Notes under the pieces: model-generated
Told to the model about the DNA's origin: nothing
What the model saw: only the letters and a program-made list of their open reading frames with translations
Databases searched by the model: none
Assembly (NCBI RefSeq): GCF_029382225.1
Contig: NZ_JARLTC010000002.1
Location: forward strand, 310,001 to 374,000
Direction: 5' to 3'
DNA: 64,000 bases
Source of the DNA: Spongiactinospora sp. TRM90649
GTDB lineage: Bacteria > Actinomycetota > Actinomycetes > Streptosporangiales > Streptosporangiaceae
Translations under genes and position numbers: made by a program
Shown: piece by piece, positions 52,127 to 59,998 of the stretch
Position numbering within the stretch: the stretch's first letter is position 1
How the letters are laid out: the number at the start of each line of letters is the position of its first letter

Positions 52127-52243
52127 CTCCCTAGGTTAGGGCCGGGCACCGACAACAATGGCCCGCTCCATCGGAATAGCGCTCCGGTTCGCGGCGTTTC
52201 GCCGGGGAAGACGTCCGGGAGCGAAACACCATGGAGGCCGCCC

Positions 52244-52963
52244 GTGCTGAGGGACGACGAGATCACGAGGGTGCTCAGCGTGACCGCGCATCCCGACGAC
52301 GTGGACTTCGCCTCGGCGGGCACGATGGCGGGTTTGGTCGAGCGCGGGGTGGAGGTCGTCTACTGCGTCGCGACCGACGGCGACGCGGGCGGTTTCGACC
52401 GGCAGCTCGACAATGGGGGCATGGCCGCGCTGCGGCGGGCCGAGCAGACGGCGGCGGCGAAGGCCGTCGGGGTGACCGACGTGCGTTTCCTGGGCTATCG
52501 CGACGGGTCTGTGGAGCCGGGCCTCGGCCTGCGCCGTGACATCGCCCGGGTCATCCGTCAGGTGCGCCCCGATCTGGTGATCACCCACAGCCCGGAGCGG
52601 AACTACGCGTTCGTCGCTCCCAGCCATCCCGACCACCGGGCGGTCGGCGCGTCCGCCCTGGACGCGGTCTATCCCGACGCGCGCAATCCCTACGCCTTCC
52701 CCGAACTGCTGGCGGAAGAGGGTCTCGACGCCTGGACGGTCCGCGAGGTGTGGTTGAGCGGGGGTCCTTCGCCCGACCACTTCGTGGACATCTCCGCGAC
52801 GATCGACCGCAAGCTCGCCGCCCTTCGCTCACATGTGAGCCAGGTGTCGCATCTGGACACCTTCGACGAGTTCGTGCGCGAGCGCTTCGCCCAGACGGCC
52901 GAGCGCGCGGGGTTCGGTCCCGGCAGTTACGCCGAGGCGTTCCAGCGGGTCTCCACGGCCTGA
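52244..52963 (+). CDS. PIG-L family deacetylase
   Basis: 239-residue zinc-dependent N-acetylglucosaminyl-type deacetylase (LmbE/MshB-like). VTAHPDDVDFASAGTMAGLV carries the AHPDD zinc motif and APSHPDHRAVG the third ligand. GTG 52244 has GGAGG 6 nt upstream. Relatives act in mycothiol, bacillithiol or antibiotic biosynthesis and detoxification; mycothiol-conjugate amidase-like function is possible but cannot be told from the motif. Divergent from pcrA and convergent with the antitoxin gene, which it overlaps. Confidence 0.9.
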   Translation: MLRDDEITRVLSVTAHPDDVDFASAGTMAGLVERGVEVVYCVATDGDAGGFDRQLDNGGMAALRRAEQTAAAKAVGVTDVRFLGYRDGSVEPGLGLRRDIARVIRQVRPDLVITHSPERNYAFVAPSHPDHRAVGASALDAVYPDARNPYAFPELLAEEGLDAWTVREVWLSGGPSPDHFVDISATIDRKLAALRSHVSQVSHLDTFDEFVRERFAQTAERAGFGPGSYAEAFQRVSTA

Positions 52964-53169
52964 CGGCCGGCGCGCCCCGCGCCCGCCTCCACCGGCCTGC
53001 GCCGCCCGTCGATCGGGCGCCGCCGTACGTCCACGGGCTGGTCGCGCTGATCCGCGCGATCGGCCACGAGCCGAAGCGCCGCCTCCACGGTCTCCTTCAT
53101 GGTCCGTGTGCCCAGCTCGCGCTGCGCCGTCTCCAGCAGCTCCTTGTCAACGTCGATGACGGTACGCAT
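52927..53169 (-). CDS. Orphan VapB-like antitoxin
   Basis: 80 residues from ATG 53169 with AGGAGGT 10 nt upstream. The N-terminus MRTVIDVDKELLETAQRELG followed by TRTMKETVEAALRLVADR is the ribbon-helix-helix of actinobacterial VapB antitoxins. The C-terminal half is a basic Arg-rich tail that overlaps the 3' end of the PIG-L gene by 37 bp. No PIN-domain VapC follows, and the gene beyond is convergent, so the toxin is missing here. Confidence 0.75.
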   Translation of the reverse strand: MRTVIDVDKELLETAQRELGTRTMKETVEAALRLVADRADQRDQPVDVRRRPIDGRRRPVEAGAGRAGRQAVETRWNASA

Positions 53170-53315
53170 GTGAACCCTCACCTCCTGACCTCCCATGCCT
53201 CTCCGTAGTTCTACGCCGTCGCGGAGAACGTAACGAGAACCGGCCGCCTCCGGGGGCCAAGTCCGCCGACCGGCGGTCCGGATGGCAAGAAACACCGAAG
53301 CCGGTATGGAGAAAC

Positions 53316-54122
53316 TCAACCCTGGGGATGAGAAATGCCATCAGGCAGGTCGGCGGCCAGCCGGGCGAAGGCGTAACCCAGCGAGTTCGTCGCGGTGTGC
53401 AGCATGGACGGCGCGAGCAGCCCGCCGCGGCGGCGCAGCTCGCAGAAGAGCACCCCGGCCGCCCCGGTGACCAGCACGCTGCCCGCCACCACCCGCGCGG
53501 TGTCGAGGTGCTTCTTCCACGGCCTGGGCGGCGGGGCCTCGTCGGGGTGGCGCAGCTCCTCGACGATCTCCTCGATCGTCTCCTCGATTCCCTCGCCGGA
53601 GGCCAGGCGGCCGAGCGCCGGGTTGGCCTCGGCCATGTCCATGGCGGGCAGCACGTGCCACAGGCCGAACAGGGCGGAGGAAACGGCGGTCGCGGCGGCG
53701 GGGCCGTGGGAGCGGGTCAGGGTGCCGTACACGACACCCCGGAAGCCGACCTCCTCCAGCAGCACCGTGCCGACCGGAACCTGGAGCAGGGCCTCCTCCA
53801 GGGCCCGCGCCCGGCTCAGGCCGAGCGCCCGCTCGTCGCGGAAGAACCTGCGGGTCGCGGGCAGGGCCACTCCCACCGAGTACACCGCCACCACGCCCGC
53901 CGCGAGCGCGCCGCCGACGACCGCGCCCCGCCTGCCGTGGTGGAAGCCCAGGTCTTCCCAGCTCGCCCCGGACCTCCTGGCCATGGCGACCAGCAGCCCG
54001 GTGGCCGCCGCCGAGGTCAGCGGCCCCAGCCGGGGGGCCACGCGGTTGTTCAGCACGTTGGCCGCCGTCAGGATGGCGATCTGTCCCGCCAGGAGCCGCT
54101 TGAACGATGTCACACGTGGCAC
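53316..54122 (-). CDS. CPBP-family intramembrane protease
   Basis: 268-residue membrane protein of the Rce1/CAAX-like family. The EE pair (LLEEVGFRG, Glu123-Glu124 with Arg128), His156 in LFGLWHVLPA and a late SMLHTATNSLGYAF His-x-x-x-Asn form the glutamate-type active site. About seven hydrophobic segments; a charged insert (EGIEETIEEIVEELRHPDE) lies between catalytic motifs. GTG start at 54122. In bacteria such proteins serve in bacteriocin immunity or membrane proteolysis; the substrate is unknown. Confidence 0.85.
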   Translation of the reverse strand: MPRVTSFKRLLAGQIAILTAANVLNNRVAPRLGPLTSAAATGLLVAMARRSGASWEDLGFHHGRRGAVVGGALAAGVVAVYSVGVALPATRRFFRDERALGLSRARALEEALLQVPVGTVLLEEVGFRGVVYGTLTRSHGPAAATAVSSALFGLWHVLPAMDMAEANPALGRLASGEGIEETIEEIVEELRHPDEAPPPRPWKKHLDTARVVAGSVLVTGAAGVLFCELRRRGGLLAPSMLHTATNSLGYAFARLAADLPDGISHPQG

Positions 54123-54148
54123 GCTACGACACGGATCACGTGGGTGGC

Positions 54149-54412
54149 CTAACTAGCGGCGGATCCACGCCAGTTCGCCGGGAAACGCGACCTTCGCCGC
54201 TCCTGCGGCGTCAGCCCGCCCCAGATGCCCTCGGCCTCGCCCGCGCGCAGCGCGTACGCCCGGCACTCGTCCATCACCTGGCAGCGCGCGCACACGGCCT
54301 TGGCGCTGGCCTCCTGCTCGGGCGACGGCGAGAGCGGGAAGAACAGCTCGGGATCACTCGTACGGCAGGCACCCCGCCGCGCCCAGCCGATCTCAGCGGT
54401 CGTTACCCTCAT
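54149..54412 (-). CDS. WhiB-like iron-sulfur transcription factor
   Basis: 87 residues from ATG 54412 (MRVTTAEIGWARRGAC). Four cysteines at 16, 41, 44 and 50 (CX24CX2CX5C) would hold a [4Fe-4S] cluster, followed by GIWGGLTPQERRR, the Wbl turn and basic tail. Wbl proteins work with the principal sigma factor in development, redox response and resistance. The exact Wbl class is not clear. It is separated by 26 bp from the CPBP gene downstream and may be transcribed with it. Confidence 0.92.
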   Translation of the reverse strand: MRVTTAEIGWARRGACRTSDPELFFPLSPSPEQEASAKAVCARCQVMDECRAYALRAGEAEGIWGGLTPQERRRSRFPANWRGSAAS

Positions 54413-54537
54413 CGCGCCTCCCCGGATCACTCGCACGACCAGCGTCCACGCCCCGACCCTAGGCCCGCCCTACGCCGGGTCACATCCCCCTCTAGGCGGA
54501 GTCGCGTGTCCCCGCCTGGTCGTACACGCCGGGACGG

Positions 54538-55224
54538 TCAGCAGGCGCCGACACCCTGGTTATAGCCGACGGTGAACGCCTGCTGGCGCTGTTCGGCCGT
54601 GCCGTGGGCGTCGGGCCGCCACCAGGCGTCGGTGGGGTCGCCCGCCGCCGCCAGGTTGACCAGCAGTTCCTCGTCGTCGCCCTCCTCGGGGCCGAGCCGC
54701 CGCTCGGCCACCAGCGAACCGAGCGCGCCGCCCGCGTAGCAGTCGGCCTGCAGCTCGCGTTCGACGTTGAGGCGGTACTGCGACATCGTCTGCGCCTGCA
54801 CGGCGTGACCGATCTCGTGCAGGATGATCAGGTAGGCGGAGGCGTCGCCGAGGCGGTCGTACATCCCCCGCATCCACGGCTCGTCGAAGGCCACGAAATG
54901 GCCGTCGGGGCAGTAGAAGGCGTTCTCGGGCAGCGCGGGCTCGCCGCCGCACGCCGGGCCGTCCTGGCTCCGGTAGGGCACGAACTCGCGCAACGGGCGG
55001 TAGTTCGCGCCCTCGGCCGCGAAGCGGCGCCGCCAGAAGTCCTCGCCCAGGCGGGCGGCCAGTCTGATGTCGCCCTCGAAGGTCTCACCGGTCTCATCGG
55101 CGCTCCGCGACGCCTCGGGCCGGGCCGTGGATGGTTCCTGACGGTCGGTCGCCACCGGGAGCCGGCCGCATCCCGCGGCGAGTACGGCGAGCGCCAGCAC
55201 GGTCACGAGGAGTCTGCTACGCAC
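54538..55224 (-). CDS. Neutral zinc metallopeptidase lipoprotein (YpfJ-like)
   Basis: 228 residues from GTG 55224. Lipobox LAAGC, Cys19. The domain is a PF04228-type putative neutral zinc metallopeptidase: HEIGHAVQ at 136-143 gives HExxH, and ERELQADCYAG gives the third ligand Glu157. A cysteine pair (ACGG, FYCPDG) probably forms a disulfide outside the membrane. C-terminal AEQRQQAFTVGYNQG is typical. Substrate unknown. Confidence 0.88.
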   Translation of the reverse strand: MRSRLLVTVLALAVLAAGCGRLPVATDRQEPSTARPEASRSADETGETFEGDIRLAARLGEDFWRRRFAAEGANYRPLREFVPYRSQDGPACGGEPALPENAFYCPDGHFVAFDEPWMRGMYDRLGDASAYLIILHEIGHAVQAQTMSQYRLNVERELQADCYAGGALGSLVAERRLGPEEGDDEELLVNLAAAGDPTDAWWRPDAHGTAEQRQQAFTVGYNQGVGAC

Positions 55225-55285
55225 GGCTCCATCGTGGCCTATACGCGCCCGCCATACGAGCATCCTTCAGCCAGCGGTTGACATG

Positions 55286-55921
55286 TCATACCAGACGGCG
55301 CGCGGTCGCCCAGCGCGACAGCTCGTGCCGGTTGGAGAGCTGCAGCTTGCGCAGCACGGACGACACGTGGGTCTCGACGGTCTTGACCGAGATGAACAGC
55401 TCCTTGGCGATCTCCTTGTAGGCGTAGCCCCGGGCGATCAACCGCAGCACCTCCCGCTCCCGCTGGGTGAGGGAGTCGAGCTCGGGGTCGATCGACGGGG
55501 CCTCGCTGGAGGCGAACGCGTCGAGCACGAACCCGGCGAGCCTCGGCGAGAAGACGGCGTCGCCGTCCGCCACCCGGCGGATCGCGTCGGTCAGCTCCCG
55601 ACCGCTGATCGTCTTGGTGACGTATCCGCGCGCGCCGCCACGGATGACGCCGATGACGTCTTCCGCGGCGTCGGAGACCGACAGGGCCAGGAAGCGGACC
55701 GAGGACCCGGAGCCGAGGACCCGGCGCAGGACCTCCTGGCCGCCGCCCCCCGGCATGTGCACGTCGAGCAGCACCACGTCGGGTTCCAGCTCGGTGATCC
55801 TGGCCACGGCCGTGTCGACGTCCTCGGCCTCGCCGACCACCTCGACGCTGTCGCCCAGCTCCGCCCGGACCCCCGACCGGAAGAGCCGGTGATCGTCCAC
55901 GATCAGGACCCTGGTACTCAC
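55286..55921 (-). CDS. LuxR/NarL-type response regulator
   Basis: 211 residues. Receiver with Asp9, Asp10 and phosphoacceptor Asp53 (VVLLDVHMPG), GYVTKTIS Lys, then the GerE helix-turn-helix LTQREREVLRLIARGYAYKE and VKTVETHVSSVLRKLQLSNR. GTG 55921 overlaps the TGA of the kinase gene (GTGA), so the two are translated together. Partner of the adjacent PspC-containing histidine kinase; together with the divergent PspC/LiaF-like gene it forms a LiaFSR-like envelope-stress module. Confidence 0.93.
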   Translation of the reverse strand: MSTRVLIVDDHRLFRSGVRAELGDSVEVVGEAEDVDTAVARITELEPDVVLLDVHMPGGGGQEVLRRVLGSGSSVRFLALSVSDAAEDVIGVIRGGARGYVTKTISGRELTDAIRRVADGDAVFSPRLAGFVLDAFASSEAPSIDPELDSLTQREREVLRLIARGYAYKEIAKELFISVKTVETHVSSVLRKLQLSNRHELSRWATARRLV

Positions 55922-57141
55922 GTTGTCTCCATCTTCATGGTCAGCATGACTTCTGTGCCTTCCCCGGGGGAGGTGCGAATCCGCGCGGAACCGCCGTTGC
56001 GCTCCATCCGGCCGATGATCGACTGCCGGATGCCCATCCGGTCGTCGGGAACCGCGTCGAGGTCGAATCCCTTGCCCCGGTCGCGCACGAAGATCGTCAC
56101 CTCTTCCGGCTCCACTTCGGCGTACACGGACACCACTGCGGATTCAGAGTATTTCGCCGCGTTGACCATAGCCTGCCGGGCCGCGTGGACCATGGCCGAC
56201 AGCCGCTGGTCCAGGTCGCGGTCGCCGACGCAGACGATCTCGATGGGCACGCCGTGGGCGTCCTCCTCCTCGGCCGCGGCCCTGCGCACGGCGGCGGCGA
56301 TCGTGGCGTCGGCGTCCTGCTTGGGCTGATAGAGCCAGTTGCGCAGCTCGCGCTCCTGGGAGCGCGCCAGCCGCAGCACCTCGCGGGAGTCGTGCGCGTT
56401 GCGCTGGATCAGGGTCAGCGTGTGCAGCACCGAGTCGTGGACGTGGGCGGCGACCTCGGCGCGCTCCTCCTGCCGGATTCGCTCGCGGCGTTCGAGCTGC
56501 AGCTCCTTCCACAGGCCCGCGAGCCAGGGAGCGGCGATCACCGCGAGCCCGCCCACCACGACCGCGGTGAACAGCAGCCCCGGACGCACCTGTGCGAACT
56601 CCCCCTGGACGTAGAGGAACCCGCTGGCCCCCACCACGACCAGCGCCATGCCGATCAGGCTGCGGATGCGGTTCTGCCGCACCCCCTTGACCGCGCCGCT
56701 CATCCAGCGTCTGCGCCGGTCGGGGTCGGCCTGCTGCCAGAGGATCAGCGCGCCGATGCCGACGACTGCGATCGGCCAGGTGGCGACGCCGCCCCCGGCC
56801 GTGCCGGTGAGCCAGCCGAAGCCCATCAGCGCCATGCCGATCGCGCTGAACGCGGCGATCTGGCTCCAGTCGCGCTGCGGCGGCGTGCCCTCGTGGGGCC
56901 GGCGCGGCGTGAACAGCCAGAGCGCGGCGTAGGCCACGATGCCGATGCCGTTGACCACGGTGAGCAGCACGAAGGCCAGGCGGATCACCACTGGATCGAG
57001 CCTGAGCTGCTCTGCCGCGCCCTGGGCCACACCCGCGACGAGCTGCCCCTCGACCGGACGCGTCATCCGGTGCTGGGGGGCCTCCGTCTGGGGAGGCGGC
57101 GCCACGGGCGGCGCGTCGCGAAGAGTCTGTCGGTCAGCCAT
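55918..57141 (-). CDS. Sensor histidine kinase with N-terminal PspC domain
   Basis: 407 residues. PspC domain (about 27-82: VEGQLVAGVAQGAAEQLRLD then VVIRLAFVLLTVVNGIGIV), two further pairs of membrane segments, then DHp with His235 in HVHDSVLHTLTLIQ (HisKA_3 type) and the HATPase (NAAKYSES, DRGKGFDLD, GIRQSIIGRM). ATG 57141. This domain plan is common in actinobacteria, where the PspC part is thought to sense membrane state. Divergent from the PspC/LiaF-like gene across 195 bp. Confidence 0.93.
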   Translation of the reverse strand: MADRQTLRDAPPVAPPPQTEAPQHRMTRPVEGQLVAGVAQGAAEQLRLDPVVIRLAFVLLTVVNGIGIVAYAALWLFTPRRPHEGTPPQRDWSQIAAFSAIGMALMGFGWLTGTAGGGVATWPIAVVGIGALILWQQADPDRRRRWMSGAVKGVRQNRIRSLIGMALVVVGASGFLYVQGEFAQVRPGLLFTAVVVGGLAVIAAPWLAGLWKELQLERRERIRQEERAEVAAHVHDSVLHTLTLIQRNAHDSREVLRLARSQERELRNWLYQPKQDADATIAAAVRRAAAEEEDAHGVPIEIVCVGDRDLDQRLSAMVHAARQAMVNAAKYSESAVVSVYAEVEPEEVTIFVRDRGKGFDLDAVPDDRMGIRQSIIGRMERNGGSARIRTSPGEGTEVMLTMKMETT

Positions 57142-57336
57142 ATGTCAGCATCGTCACACGTCAGTCCATATCTCGCATCAGGCATCGCCCTGATGCCACC
57201 CCTACCCCGATACTCTCCGGGCCAGGGACCGGCCGTACCACTGGGGGTGGCGCATGCCGTCCCCTGATACGCCTCGGGGATGACTCAGGGGTTCCCCGGA
57301 TAGTGACGCGACGGGCCGAACCACCACGATGGAGGC

Positions 57337-59136
57337 ATGAGCGATACCGGGGATGACGCGCGCGAGCCTGCACCAGAAGAGGCCCGCGCCGAGCGGCATG
57401 TCCCGGCCCCGGACCCTTCCGGGGACACGCGGGAGCCAGCAGACGATACGTCCGGGCCTGATCCGTCCGCTGATCCGTCAGCGCAGCCACGGGGGCAGCA
57501 GAACGCGCGGCCGAACGAGAACGGGCGGCAGAGTGAGGACGACGGCTTCCGCTACGGGGTGGCCCGCAGCCAGGAAGGCCGGATGCTCACCGGCGTGTGC
57601 GCCGGCCTCGGACGGCGGGCGGGCATCGACCCGGTCCTCATCCGGGTCGCATTCGCCGCCCTGGTGCTCGCCTCCGGCATCGGCATCATGCTCTACGTCG
57701 TCGCCTACCTGCTGATGCGCACGCCTGACGGCGGCCCCGGCCACGTCGAGCAGTGGACCAACCGCCTCTTCGACGCCGAGACCGTGATGGCTCTGCTCAC
57801 CGGCGTCTTCGCGGTCGGGCTCGCGGTCAACCTGGCCTCGGGCGGCATCGGGCTGGGCACGCTCGTGGTGGCCACCCTGTTCGCGATCACGCTGCTGGCC
57901 GCGCACGCCGGGGGCGTCGACATCCTGGCGCTGCTGCGGTCGCTGCCCGAGCGGATCAGCGGACGGCGCGGCGTGCGCCACGCGCCGCCCCCCGGCCCCG
58001 CTCCCGTGTACGGCCCGCCTTCTCAGCCCCAGCCCCAGCCCCAGCCTCAGTCGTACGCGTACTACGCACCGCCGCCGCCTCCACCGGCGCCGCCCGCTCC
58101 GCCCACCCCCGGGCAGAGCGCCGGGCCCACCGCCGGGCCCACCACCACGTTGCCCTCCGGTCCCTACCGGTGGACGGCGTCCGCCTCCATGGCCGAGTCC
58201 GCGCCGCAGGCCCCGGAGCGGCCCGGCCGTCCGCCGGAGCCGCAGGACGCGCCCGAAGCCCCAGAAGCACAGGGAGCGCAGGGAGCCCCTCGGGAGGCGC
58301 CCACGGCCGCGAGCAGGGTCACGCCTCCGCATCCGTCGAACGGCGGGCCGTTCGCGCCGCACGGGCCGTACGCCCAGGCGCCCTACCAGCCGCTCGACCC
58401 CAGAAGGCGCGCAGATCAGCCGGGGTCCTACTATCCGCCGGTCCCGGCCCAGGTTCCGCACGGGGGCCCCTGGGCGCCGGCTCCGCCCGCGCAGCCGCGC
58501 AAGGCGCGCCGCCCGCGGACCTTCCTCGGGACCATCACCGTCTTCTTGGCATTCATCGTGGGAGGGATCGTCATGGCGGTCCAGTCGAGACCGGGGGAAC
58601 CTGGCGGAGTGGTCGGCGTCCACATGGTCGGCGGCGCGATGCTGATCACGGTCGGCATCGGCCTGCTGGTCGCGGCGTGGTACGGCCGGGGGGCCGCGCT
58701 GGTCGCCGCGGGCACGGTCATGGCGATCGCCGTGGCCGTCGCCGGAGCCGCGATACCCGATGTGCCGAGATCCTTCGGCGCCTACACCTGGCACCCCCGC
58801 GATCTCAGCGCCGCCCAGCGCGAATACCAGGTGGACGTGGGAGAGGGCACCCTCGACCTCAGTGACCTGCCGTTCCCGCCGGGATCGCGCACGTCCTTCC
58901 GGGTGAACGTGTCCGTCGGCGAGGTGCGGGTCATCCTGCCACCCGACGTCCGGGCCGAGGTGAAGGCCCGCTCACGGGTGGGCGACGTCAAGATCGATCA
59001 TTCCATCAAGGGCGGTCCCAACGCCCGGCAGGAGAAGATCCTGGAACCCGAGGTCCGTCCGAGCGGCGAGGCCGCCACCGTCGTCCTGGACATCCGTGCG
59101 GGCGTCGCCGATGTGGAGGTGCGTCGTGGAGCGTGA
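57337..59136 (+). CDS. PspC-domain membrane protein with LiaF/YvqF-like C-terminus
   Basis: 599 residues. A charged disordered N-terminus, a PspC domain at about 70-130 (GRMLTGVCAGLGRRAGIDPV), several membrane helices, a Pro/Gln/Ala-rich region of about 190 residues including QPQPQPQPQ, more helices (about 400-475), and a C-terminal beta domain VDVGEGTLDLSDLPFP, VSVGEVRVILPPDVRAEVKA resembling the LiaF/YvqF cell-wall-antibiotic response domain. ATG 57337. Likely negative regulator or sensor of the divergent kinase/regulator pair, by analogy with LiaF. Confidence 0.85.
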   Translation: MSDTGDDAREPAPEEARAERHVPAPDPSGDTREPADDTSGPDPSADPSAQPRGQQNARPNENGRQSEDDGFRYGVARSQEGRMLTGVCAGLGRRAGIDPVLIRVAFAALVLASGIGIMLYVVAYLLMRTPDGGPGHVEQWTNRLFDAETVMALLTGVFAVGLAVNLASGGIGLGTLVVATLFAITLLAAHAGGVDILALLRSLPERISGRRGVRHAPPPGPAPVYGPPSQPQPQPQPQSYAYYAPPPPPPAPPAPPTPGQSAGPTAGPTTTLPSGPYRWTASASMAESAPQAPERPGRPPEPQDAPEAPEAQGAQGAPREAPTAASRVTPPHPSNGGPFAPHGPYAQAPYQPLDPRRRADQPGSYYPPVPAQVPHGGPWAPAPPAQPRKARRPRTFLGTITVFLAFIVGGIVMAVQSRPGEPGGVVGVHMVGGAMLITVGIGLLVAAWYGRGAALVAAGTVMAIAVAVAGAAIPDVPRSFGAYTWHPRDLSAAQREYQVDVGEGTLDLSDLPFPPGSRTSFRVNVSVGEVRVILPPDVRAEVKARSRVGDVKIDHSIKGGPNARQEKILEPEVRPSGEAATVVLDIRAGVADVEVRRGA

Positions 59137-59353
59137 CCCTCGCGAGCTCGAAACCGTGCCGGAGCAGCGTCCGCGCCGCTCCCACAGGACCGACTGGATG
59201 GCCCTGCTGAGCGGCCTGCTCTTCCTGATGCTGGGCATCGGGTTCGTCTCCGGCGACCTCACCGACCCGTTCGTGGCGATTCCGCTGCTGATCGCCGGGC
59301 TGGGCCTGGCCGGGTTCGTCGCGGTGATCGCCCGGGTCATCCGCCGCAGGTAG
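59126..59353 (+). CDS. Small two-helix membrane protein of the PspC operon
   Basis: 75 residues from GTG 59126 (GAGGT 5 nt upstream), overlapping the end of the PspC/LiaF-like gene by 11 nt. Basic N-terminus, then two hydrophobic segments (DWMALLSGLLFLMLGIGFVSG and FVAIPLLIAGLGLAGFVAVIARVI) and a short RRR tail. Translational overlap makes it part of the same envelope-stress module. No known family name. Confidence 0.75.
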   Translation: MERDPRELETVPEQRPRRSHRTDWMALLSGLLFLMLGIGFVSGDLTDPFVAIPLLIAGLGLAGFVAVIARVIRRR

Positions 59354-59397
59354 GCCGGGCCGGGCGGTTCTTTGCCATCGGCATCCCCCGGTGGGGC

Positions 59398-59425
59398 TTG
59401 ACCGGCGGGAACAGGGGCGTACGTT
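59398..59425 (+). promoter_or_regulatory. Predicted promoter of the molybdenum hydroxylase operon
   Basis: TTGACC (59398-59403), 16-bp spacer, TACGTT (59420-59425), 72 bp before the start of the small-subunit gene. Good match to a housekeeping sigma promoter for this genome. No operator recognised. Confidence 0.4.
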
Positions 59426-59497
59426 CGCAAGAGTCGGCTCTCATCACTCCTATCCCTCGCCTGTGCACACACGGTCACGGGCGTGCTTGGAGGACGT

Positions 59498-59998
59498 ATG
59501 CCCCGTATCACCGTCACCGTGGACGGCATCCGCTACGAGGAAGAGGTCGAGCCGCGCCTCCTTCTCGTTCATCTCCTGCGAGATCGCCTGGGCCGGACAG
59601 GCACTCCCATCGGCTGCGACACGTCCAACTGCGGCGCCTGCACGGTGCTGCTCGACGGCCAGAGCGTGAAGAGCTGCGCGGTGCTCGCCGTCCAGGCCGA
59701 CGGCTGTGACGTGCTCACCGTGGAGGGCCTGGCGTCTGACGGCCGGTGGCATCCCATGCAGACCGCGTTCCACGAGGAACACGCGCTGCAGTGCGGCTAC
59801 TGCACGCCCGGCATGATCATGGCGGCTCTCGACCTGCTCAGGGAGAACCCCACCCCCTCCGACGAGGCGATACGCACCGGCTTGGAGGGAAACCTGTGCA
59901 GGTGCACCGGCTACTGCAACATCGTCAGGGCGGTACACCGGGGCGCACAGGCCATGAACGGTGACGGCGTCTCCGAGGAGCGGGAGGTGACGGCATGA
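59498..59998 (+). CDS. Molybdenum hydroxylase small subunit, two [2Fe-2S] clusters
   Basis: 166 residues from ATG 59498 (GGAGG 4 nt upstream). The ferredoxin-like domain has Cys40, 45, 48 and 60 ([10 protein letters not shown]); the helical domain has Cys99, 102, 134 and 136 (QCGYC, CRCTGYC). It relays electrons from the molybdopterin subunit to the FAD subunit in xanthine-dehydrogenase/CO-dehydrogenase-type enzymes. Its TGA overlaps the ATG of the large subunit. Confidence 0.94.
   Translation: MPRITVTVDGIRYEEEVEPRLLLVHLLRDRLGRTGTPIGCDTSNCGACTVLLDGQSVKSCAVLAVQADGCDVLTVEGLASDGRWHPMQTAFHEEHALQCGYCTPGMIMAALDLLRENPTPSDEAIRTGLEGNLCRCTGYCNIVRAVHRGAQAMNGDGVSEEREVTA

Noticed and set aside
49817..52243. 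Long plus-strand frame leading into the PIG-L gene, over 800 codons
   Set aside because: It is the antisense shadow of the UvrD/PcrA gene, a common artefact at this GC content. The real start is GTG 52244 with its own SD.
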